Assembly: GCA_907163375.1 (NCBI GenBank)
Contig: CAJQUW010008587.1
Coordinates: 171,525-235,524, forward strand
Direction of reading: 5' to 3'
Length of the DNA: 64,000 nt
Origin: Prostheceraeus crozeri
Taxonomy: Eukaryota > Platyhelminthes > Polycladida > Euryleptidae
Shown here piece after piece: positions 56,818 to 64,000 of this stretch. The notes beneath the pieces are model-generated. The model had not been told where the DNA came from and ran no database searches. It was given only the letters and a program-made list of their open reading frames with translations. The first letter of the stretch is position 1; each line of letters begins with the position of its first letter. The position numbers and the translations under genes were made by a program.

Positions 56818-57425
56818 CACAGAATTAGATTCATCTGCGCGCTTCGGTTTCCTAGAAAGGAAGAATTGTATGTAACCTTAATATCGAAATGGCACATCAC
56901 AGAATTAGACAACTTGCTCCTTCTCGAATGGATAATTCGTGTATCGCTTGCTATTGGAAATGTCAAACAATAAGCTGTCAGCAGAAGACACCAGAGCCAG
57001 TGAGAGATGTGTGCGTGCTGTGATATTACTGAGCAGCACACACCAAAACACACATCTTGGCTAACATTCGATTCAGTGCATGCACTATACAGTGAGCAAT
57101 GCGGAGGAGAGGATGTGGAATCATCAAGTGAACTAATTTTCATACGCCTGCTACTTTCTTTAATGATGATCATAAGGGCCGCAATTATGGAGAAAACTTG
57201 TGCGCAATAATCTGAATTCTTCGAATCTGAAGGAATTTTGGCAATCGAGGCACTTTGCTGGAACTCACATTAATCCGCAAGCGACGCACGACTTTTTTCC
57301 AATCTCTGTAAGGTATTAGGAATTCCTTTTTTGCCCACTTAATAGGTTCCTCGATGTGTCGTCAATTTCGTATTAATCACACTTCTAGCAAACCGAAGCA
57401 GATAAACAAAATATTTAATTCTGTG
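56818..57425. mobile_element. CACAGAATTAG-family hAT-like MITE, copy C
   Basis: Left end CACAGAATTAGATTC at 56818 and right end at 57425. A second internal CACAGAATTAGAC start at 56898 suggests a nested or rearranged copy. Homologous to copies A, B and D. Confidence 0.7.
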
Positions 57426-58180
57426 ATTTTTTTCACACGGCACAGCTTTGGAATCAGCTTCCGCAGAACACTTTCCCTGACCATTGCAATCTTGATGCTT
57501 TCAAGAGACGTGCGAACAGGATTCGGATGAGGGCAGTTAAATCGGATAGGAAGGTTTGTCATTTTGCTGTTATTTATTTTTAAATAATGCAATTCATCAA
57601 TTTCTTCATTGAGAAGTCCATAGCTTCGTGCATGACTCGTAGCTGTGCTAGGGGTGAAAATTTTGTAAAAAGAAGGGACCCGGCGGAGATTTTCCGGCGC
57701 TCCGGTGAGGTGGTCTGCTTAAGCAGCTGGCAGGCCGACTTTAGGTCGATCAGATGCAAGGTTCCGGTTACTCTAATTCCAAGTGATGTCAGGGCGTGAA
57801 ATAATGCGTATCATAATGCAAGATAAAATTAAATTTTGAAATCATCGATGCGCATCGAGCTCATTTAATTAGTCTATTTGACAATGTTCTGCATCAGTAG
57901 TCTTCATCATTTGCAAATATTACAGATGCCACTAAGACGCTTCTATAGATATGTAGGAACGCTTGGCTACAATTTTAATCATAATATTATAGAGTAGTGT
58001 TTATATAACCAACAATGCAACATCTGAAGAAAATCACAGACAGCATTCGCATGAATTCTTTTATGTGCAATACTATCCCATAAACTAAATCCAGCTTTGT
58101 GGGAAGACAAGTTCATACCTAGGAACTTCTACTTAACTTTCTCGGTTGCATCAGAACTAACAATATCAAAACTCAGCCGA
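57426..58180. other. Pax intron 2, nothing recognised
   Basis: Short frames only. A small GC-rich patch (about 57678-57710) inside AT-rich intronic DNA. Confidence 0.4.
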
Positions 58181-58868
58181 TGTCCATTAGGGTGGTTCAA
58201 AAAAATCGAAGCTTGGAAAAGTCAGGGTGCACGTCGCCAAAAGTATTCCTTTTGGTAAGAAAATTGTACATGTCAAGTTTTAGCTCGATTGGTCAAGGTT
58301 TAGGGGTCGCCCAGAGAGGTCAAAGCAAAGTCAAATGTGAAAAATATTACTAAAAATAGCCTCTGACGTCATCACGTGACCTCGGACGACTTTTTTGACC
58401 TCATGCCATTATATATAACGGTCATATTTATATTCGTTGGTTATACATTACATGGCTCTAAAATGCTTGGTTTGGTGACAAATTAACATTTCATGCTATC
58501 GTACTAAAAAATTGCATTGATCACGTGACCCATCAAAAGGCATGATTTTCGGACCTTAAATTCTATTTTGCAATGAAACTAAGCATTTTAGACCAATATG
58601 ATATATTACCAACAGATAGAAATGTTACCCTAATCTATCATTTTACGAGGTCAGAAAGGTCATCCGAGGTCACGTGATGACGTCAGAGGCTATTTATAGC
58701 AATTTTTGCACATTTGACCTTACTTTGACCTCTCTGGGCGACCCCTAAACCTTGACCAATCGAGCTAAAACTTGACATGTACAATTTTCTTACCAAAAGG
58801 AATACTTTCGGCGACGTGCACCCTGACTTTTCCAAGCTTCGATTTTTTGAACCACCCTAATGGACATT
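58181..58868. mobile_element. Foldback element, near-perfect 688-bp palindrome
   Basis: The first and last about 220 bases are almost perfectly complementary (outer ends ATGTCCATTAGGGTGG, inner parts CTCTGACGTCATCACGTGAC). Complementary words continue into the centre (CTAAAATGCTTGG and its mirror). It codes for nothing. TAGGGTGGTTCAAAAA is the probable terminus, and flanking bases are symmetric, so the exact border is unsure. In Pax intron 2. Confidence 0.9.
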
Positions 58869-59110
58869 TACATACATACATGCTAACAATTTCTTCAAAA
58901 CAAAAACAAGATTAAATAAGCTCTGCAGAAGCCCGTCTAAAATGATGACGGTTTCAATCTCTTGTCTACATTACATCATCAACTGTCAGGTTTTGAATAA
59001 GGAGCATAGTCCTGAGTACATCGACTTTCTTTATTGATGACATCTTCGCAGTAATCGGTTTTTTAGATTGCACGTTGAAAGAGATTGATAGACATCACAT
59101 TAGATCCGAC

Positions 59111-59941
59111 CATAGAGTGGGGATATATAGGTAGAGTGTCGACTCGAAAACTATCTGTATACAGTGAAAATTTTTATATCAAAAGATTCAGTTTTTTTGC
59201 GGAGATTACGCTCCCGTGGTCCAAAACATTATTTGAGCACTTTTGAAAAAAGTCAAAATTTGCCAATTTATATACTACCGAGATGACTCTCCTATATAAG
59301 TAGTATGAAACAAGTTGGATATCAAAAGGAATGAATAAGCATCCTAACTAAGCGGAAATCAAGCTGATTATCAAGGGAATTTCATGCTCCGTATTATAAT
59401 GCAAGTCTTCATGAAAAAGTCGCGATATTATCCGTGCTTTCTTGGCTGAAATTTCAACTTTTTAATTCAATTTTCACCGGCATGATTTTATGAATAGATC
59501 ACTAAATTCATGCTTCATTTCTTGAATCTGAATAGTGATGTGGACCTATATTTACAACTTTCAAAGTTAATTGAAATCCCATTGTCTTTGATTATGTGAT
59601 TTTGCCCTGCCAGTGGCAGGTTGCCTGTGACATGATCACGCTTAAGAAAATACTCTTGAGGTTGAGCATGAAAGTAATAGGAACCCATCGTATTGCTAAT
59701 TTAACAAACATTAAATCTCCAAGGCTGTCATGAGAATCTGTGAAATACCATCATTCCTTCAGCATTACAATCATGATCACTCAATTCCATTGTAATTTCT
59801 GCAAAACTGCAAAAATATGTATATCACACATTTGGTGACAATCACCTGTATCTCACTTGAGTTCATTTAATAAAATCCAAAATGTATACACAATTGGGGA
59901 TTTAATAAATGCGGAGCTCTACCTAATATACCTACTATATG
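59111..59941. mobile_element. Non-autonomous hAT-like element (CATAGAGTAGG family), copy 2
   Basis: Ends CATAGAGTGGGG and CATATAGTAGGTATATTAGG. Flanks GATCCGAC and GGTCCGAC agree at 7 of 8 bases. Homologous over its full length to 22594-23438 with few indels. In Pax intron 2. Confidence 0.85.
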
Positions 59942-60427
59942 GGTCCGACAGTTGATTGGAAGAACAGCTGTTTCGAGGTTTCCGGAAATGTCGACAGACG
60001 TCATGTTTCAATACAATGTCCTTGTGTGGCAATGCACTTGCGTCGTTTGCTCTGAAAGATGACGTCTGTCGAAATTCCTGGAAATTTGAATGAATGCATC
60101 AAAGAGACAATTGTTCTTCAAATAAAGCACTGACACACAGTCAGGCGATTTTCAATTAGCTGCATGACAAATATGGTGACCCGATGAAATTGATGGCCAG
60201 AAATTATCTGACTGTGATGACCTTATAAGGACTTCTGTTGAGTTATCTTTTTATCACACACTGGTACTTCTACTTCTTGCCATGTATTATCGGTCGACGG
60301 ATGTTCAGTATCATTCCAAGGTCAGAAATGGAGGTAGAAATGCTATTATCCAAGTGAAAGTGCTGCATATGATCTCACACCTAAAAGTAAGTAACTCGTG
60401 CGTGCATCGAAAGTGATATGAGAAAGG

Positions 60428-60560
60428 ATGGTTCAGTTGACTAAGGGCGGTACTTCCTGTCAATGGTGTAGAAGGTCACTGGTTCGAGTCTGCTCGGAAT
60501 CCCTTCTCAGTGTGTGAGAACTGCCCCACCCGGTCTGGCTATGACTTCGTGGCTTGTTGG
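60428..60560 (+). mobile_element. tRNA-derived SINE relic
   Basis: A-box-like TGGTTCAGTTGACTAAGG and a clean B-box GGTTCGAGTCT about 50 bases later, followed by a non-tRNA body. The arms do not pair well enough for a functional tRNA. Confidence 0.5.
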
Positions 60561-60729
60561 AGAAGGAAAAGAGGAAAACTATGTACGTGAAGTGAATATT
60601 TTCTTTTCACACTCAAAGCTACTTCTCATTCTTGCATCTGGTAGACTTTTTATCATGCATCGTGTGTTTTCATAGCATGATAAAGATCAAATGATGGTTT
60701 AGATTAAGATCATACAGACTGCTACTTAC

Positions 60730-60868
60730 ATGTTCCGAATTTCCCATGCAAAGATATGAGGATTGGCGTTTTTCAGATCCTTCACTTTGGTGACGACATC
60801 AGGAGTAGTAACCTTTGGCTTGGATCCTCCGATTTGACCAGGATTGATCGATCCAGTCCGTTTAAACC
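60730..60868 (-). CDS. Pax-type gene, exon 2 (middle of paired domain), with a +1 base
   Basis: 139 bases. Acceptor TTGGTACAG lies before 60868 and donor AT/GTAAGT at 60730. It encodes the linker between PAI and RED and the RED start: FKRTGSINP, then [19 protein letters not shown] and FAWEIRNM. The two parts lie in different frames. After the Pro codon (near 60841) there is one extra T on the minus strand. Without it the exon would be 138 bases, with phases fitting both neighbours. With it, translation meets a stop some 15 codons later. Conservation on both sides argues that the protein is or was under selection. Confidence 0.85.
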
Positions 60869-62014
60869 TGTACCAAAGAAGGATTCAGTAAGCAATCATT
60901 TTTGAGAAACATTACTTTGTCCATGTAAATTAGTGATCACTACATCTATGGTTCACGTGGTGACAGGCAATAGATTTTTGTTCAATCATCACATTTCAGT
61001 TCATCACAAATAGTAATCTACTCAAATTTAAAAAATCAAGAAATAAATGGAATTCTGACTAAAATTAAGGTCAATATGACACAGAAATAAAATAGCATTC
61101 ACTTCAACGTGTGAGTAAAAGAACCATCGCTTTCTAAATTGGACAAAAGTCAGATTGTTAAGTTCGTCATTAATGGTCAATTGGTCATGTCAGTTGTGAT
61201 AGTGAATAAAATATTCTTCAGCATAGCGACATTGTATTCTAAAGTTAGATTCATGGAAGGTTTGTTATTGATTTCAATAGCTTCTTCGAACATCCAGATT
61301 ATTTCCGGCTTGATATTCTACTTCGGAACAAATCCTTGCCTTCGTTGCGACATACGCGACGCATGCTATATCATTGAGGTCAGGGGTAACTTTTCTCAAA
61401 ATTTACTCTGATGCAGTCCAAGCATCCTTACAAGTTTTGAAGTATGTAGTTTTGGATTTCTACAAAAATTATCTTCATCGAAAGAGATTTCCAGGCTTTA
61501 TTAAACATTCCTCGCGTTGTAGAACTACGTAAACATGCGACCACCTGTTCTCTCGATTGAAATATGTAGAAACTGTCATCGTGAAAGAATTATGGACAAA
61601 AAGCTGGAAAGCGCTGCGAATCGCGGCATCGAACTTTACAAATGACTCTCCCGTGTTGTCTGCAACACATCAATCCAAGGAAAGTCATTAATATTGAAGT
61701 TTTCTATCAGCTTTTTCATCAGTTCTTTATATTCAAATAGTTTTCTTGAATATTTAAGTCATTTCTCTTATATAAGTTTACAAGAACAAATTTGAATTTT
61801 TGATTTTACATTTGAAAAATAAAAATATTTTCAAATAGCACAATGTAGGCCTACTATATCAATTTGCTAATGAGTCAGTTCAAGAGGTGAAAATTAATAA
61901 TCAGTATCCAATTAAATGCTGAAAAGCAGTATTTTAATTAGATGTACTTCTGAAGTTGGATACGGCCCTGTTCGACTTCTACATTGCTAATCTGGCCCGC
62001 GGCTTTTAAACGTT
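60869..62014. other. Pax intron 1, nothing recognised
   Basis: AT-rich intron with short frames (for example 61139-61411) lacking known motifs. Confidence 0.4.
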
Positions 62015-62502
62015 TTTCGTGCGCCTACTAACTTTTTAAATAGTGATCGGAGGGCCGAACATTATGCAGAAAACTTTTGCGCAACGATCTGAATTCTTCG
62101 AATCTGAAGGAATCTTGACGATCGCAGCATTTTGAAGGAATTCACAGCAATCCGCAAGCGGCGCACGGCTATTTATCCTTGAAGGAATCGTGACGATCGC
62201 AGCATTTTGAAGGAATTCACAGCAATCCGCAAGCGGCGCACGGCTATTTATCCTTGAAGGAATCGTGACGATCGCAGCATTTTGAAGGAATTCACAGCAA
62301 TCCGCAAGCGGCGCACGGCTATTTATCCTATCTCTGTAAGGTATTAAAAACTTCTTTTTGCCCACTTGGTAAGTTCCTGCATATGCCATCGTTTTGAACT
62401 TTCGTTTTTGAAACTTTTTTTGTGCCTTCGTTTTTTGAACTTCGTTTTTCCATCAGTTTGCACTTCTAGCAAAGTGATACACTTAAACAATCTAATTCTG
62501 TG
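62015..62502. mobile_element. CACAGAATTAG-family MITE, copy D, truncated, with triplication
   Basis: The right end TCTAATTCTGTG at 62502 matches copies A-C. The left end is missing. An internal 75-base unit (starting GAAGGAATC, containing AGCATTTTGAAGGAATTCAC) is present three times in tandem: 62106-62180, 62181-62255 and 62256-62330. In other copies it occurs once. Confidence 0.8.
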
Positions 62503-62632
62503 GTTGCGACTGATACTTTATGGAATTCAACAGTTTTTCATTTTGTTCGTAATATGTCTTCATCCACATTGATACATTAACAGTTATTATTACACTTCAA
62601 GATGTTATTTGAAGATGGAATTTCATATTTAC

Positions 62633-62798
62633 CGGTTGAGGATTTTGCTGACACAGCCATGTGAGACTTGAAGCTGGCGGGATATTTCACATGGTCTCAC
62701 ACCTTCCATTGCCATTTTCAGAATGGAAAATCGCAGATTGTCAGGAAGTGGTCTGCCGTTGGTAAATATACGGCCATATTGATTGATATTGTGACCAG
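62633..62798 (-). CDS. Pax-type gene, exon 1 of those visible (N-terminal paired domain)
   Basis: 166 bases. Acceptor CTCTGTTTCAG lies before 62798 and donor CCG/GTAAAT at 62633. It starts and ends in phase 2. It encodes 54 codons from [20 protein letters not shown] through [16 protein letters not shown] to [12 protein letters not shown], the PAI subdomain with its beta-turn and helix-turn-helix. The canonical NQLGG is replaced by NQYGR, so it is a diverged member. The start codon must lie in an upstream exon that I cannot identify in 62799-64000. [14 protein letters not shown] is shared by Pax1/9, 2/5/8, 3/7 and Poxn rather than Pax4/6. Confidence 0.92.
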
Positions 62799-63239
62799 CT
62801 GAAACAGAGGATGATGCTTCTGTTTAACAATAGGAAATATGTGTTGGATTTCAATTTCAAAATAATTGTTATTTCCACAATAGCATGCCGGCCTGGTCGT
62901 ACAATAAGAAATCAAAGCATTGATGTTGTTTGTATACATCAAATCAATGTTCATTCTGATTATCTGTAAATGTTTCGAATTCGATGGAACAGCCTCACAG
63001 AGATAGATTCATTTGCATGTGACCATAAGTACTGAGGAAAGTCATCTCCTGACCCAAGCACGCAGACAAGGCAATTTCTTTCTGTTAACAGCCTGAAGCT
63101 GAAAAAATTATGAACTGTTCAGATGAACAGCTGACCTATGCGCACGCTGCGGGGAAAGAGTGAAAAGTAATTCCATCAAGTGCAATTCCATAAACGTTCA
63201 AAAATCAAGGACAACTTAAAGAACGAAGAAACATGCTTC
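62799..63239. other. Upstream flank or first Pax intron, nothing recognised
   Basis: No exon with a start codon and matching donor phase was recognised. Confidence 0.35.
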
Positions 63240-63903
63240 AAACGTTGGATCTGTACAATGACAGCAGTGTCCCTGCTGAGGAAGTGGTACTGGCTAGCGA
63301 CAGTATCCAACTAGTGTCTCAATTCTGCTACCTCGCCGATATGATATCAACCGAGGAGAGACAGCCGCGATAACAACGGGAATTGGGGCCGGATGGCGAA
63401 AATTCAGGAAGCTGTCAGCAATTCTGTGTTCCACATGCATATCTAAAAGAGTAAAAGGAGCGCTTTACAAAGCATGTGAGACTTGCAATTACTTGTGGCA
63501 GCGAAACGTGGGCACCGAAGATGTTAGACGCATATATATTGCCGAGATGGGGATATTGAGATTGATGTGTGGAGCTAAGATCGAAAAGAGGAAACGAAAT
63601 GACGAAATAAGATCAATGATGAAAGTCGAGAGTGTAGAACAGTGCCTTGAACGTGAGAGGCTCAGGCAGTACGGCCACGTAATGCGACGATGAAGAAAAT
63701 GAGCAGAAGACGGCATTGAAAAGGGTGGCATCAGAAACAAGGCGAAGAGGAAGGTCAAAAAGAAGACCTGGTTGCGAAGTGTCGCAAGAGACTTGAAGAA
63801 ACGCAGCATACCGAACATGGCGTACAGCGACCGAAGACAATGGAGAAGTCATCTTCGTCGGGCCGACTCCTGCAAGAGGGAGAGCGAGCCTGTAAACGGC
63901 TAG
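63240..63903 (+). pseudogene. Decayed LINE reverse-transcriptase C-terminus
   Basis: Fragments in several frames keep the order of a non-LTR RT C-terminal region: SQFCYLADMIS, then GSETWAP in one frame and RRIYIAEMGILRLMCGAKIE in another. RKRNDEIRSMMKVESVEQCL, ERLRQYGHVMRR and finally RRADSCKRESEPVNG follow. Multiple frameshifts and stops. It differs from both other LINEs in the window and resembles the MxRWMCG / RLRWFGHV type of RT. Confidence 0.8.
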
Positions 63904-64000
63904 TGAGTGAGTGGGAGCCTAAAGCTTAACAACTAATGACGCTTTTGTTTGTAGACACAACTGCATATGTTTTTATATTTGTATTTTTATAAATACATAT

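Noticed and set aside
62036-62389. Minus-strand 117-codon frame with a 25-residue repeat
   Set aside because: Explained by tandem triplication of a non-coding MITE segment whose length is divisible by three. Kept only as a finding on the triplication.

Overview
This 64 kb window is AT-rich nuclear DNA from an animal, most likely a marine invertebrate. I infer this from spliced protein-coding exons with GT-AG borders, metazoan transposon superfamilies (CR1/Jockey-type LINEs, a Penelope-like element, piggyBac, Tc1/mariner, many hAT-like elements, tRNA-derived SINEs), and frequent palindromic TAGGCCTA and TACATGTA octamers. An echinoderm or other invertebrate deuterostome fits my impression of such genomes, but nothing here proves the phylum.

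Host genes are few. The main one is a Pax-type transcription factor on the minus strand with five recognisable exons (62633-62798, 60730-60868, 55357-55486, 52404-52655, 41595-42284). Exons 1-3 encode a paired domain. Exons 4-5 encode a Ser/Pro-rich tail with no homeodomain or octapeptide that I can see. The first coding exon lies outside the window or is unrecognised. Exon 2 has one surplus base in the middle of the paired domain, so it is either an assembly error or a real frameshift. Downstream of the Pax gene, on the plus strand, is a single-exon gene with a TATA box (35205-35792). It encodes a 195-residue secreted, cysteine-rich protein that resembles IL-17 cytokines.

Most of the rest is mobile DNA. 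0.3-5.1 kb: a two-ORF LINE between inverted-repeat arms. 7.3-7.8 kb: two SINE-like tRNA relics. 8.07-10.59 kb: a frameshifted piggyBac with TTAA borders and identical 18-bp subterminal palindromes. 14.2 kb: a 31-bp tandem array. 16.6-20.3 kb: a Penelope-like element (RT plus GIY-YIG) with a head-to-head partial copy and three terminal repeats carrying a hammerhead-ribozyme-like motif. 22.6-31 kb: hAT-like elements with 8-bp target duplications and a mariner relic hosting a nested MITE. 32.6-33.8 kb: a truncated LINE. 36.4-37.7 kb: a cluster of an ACGCTCGCGACA motif. 38.9-40.7 kb: a hAT-like element.

The Pax introns have collected an apparently intact Tc1 element, a mariner whose catalytic region is replaced by a hairpin, an AT-rich inverted-repeat element, an apparently intact piggyBac, four hAT-like elements, a foldback element and SINEs. 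The right edge holds a decayed LINE 3' end. No bacterial-type systems, CRISPR arrays, rRNA genes or intact tRNA genes were seen.
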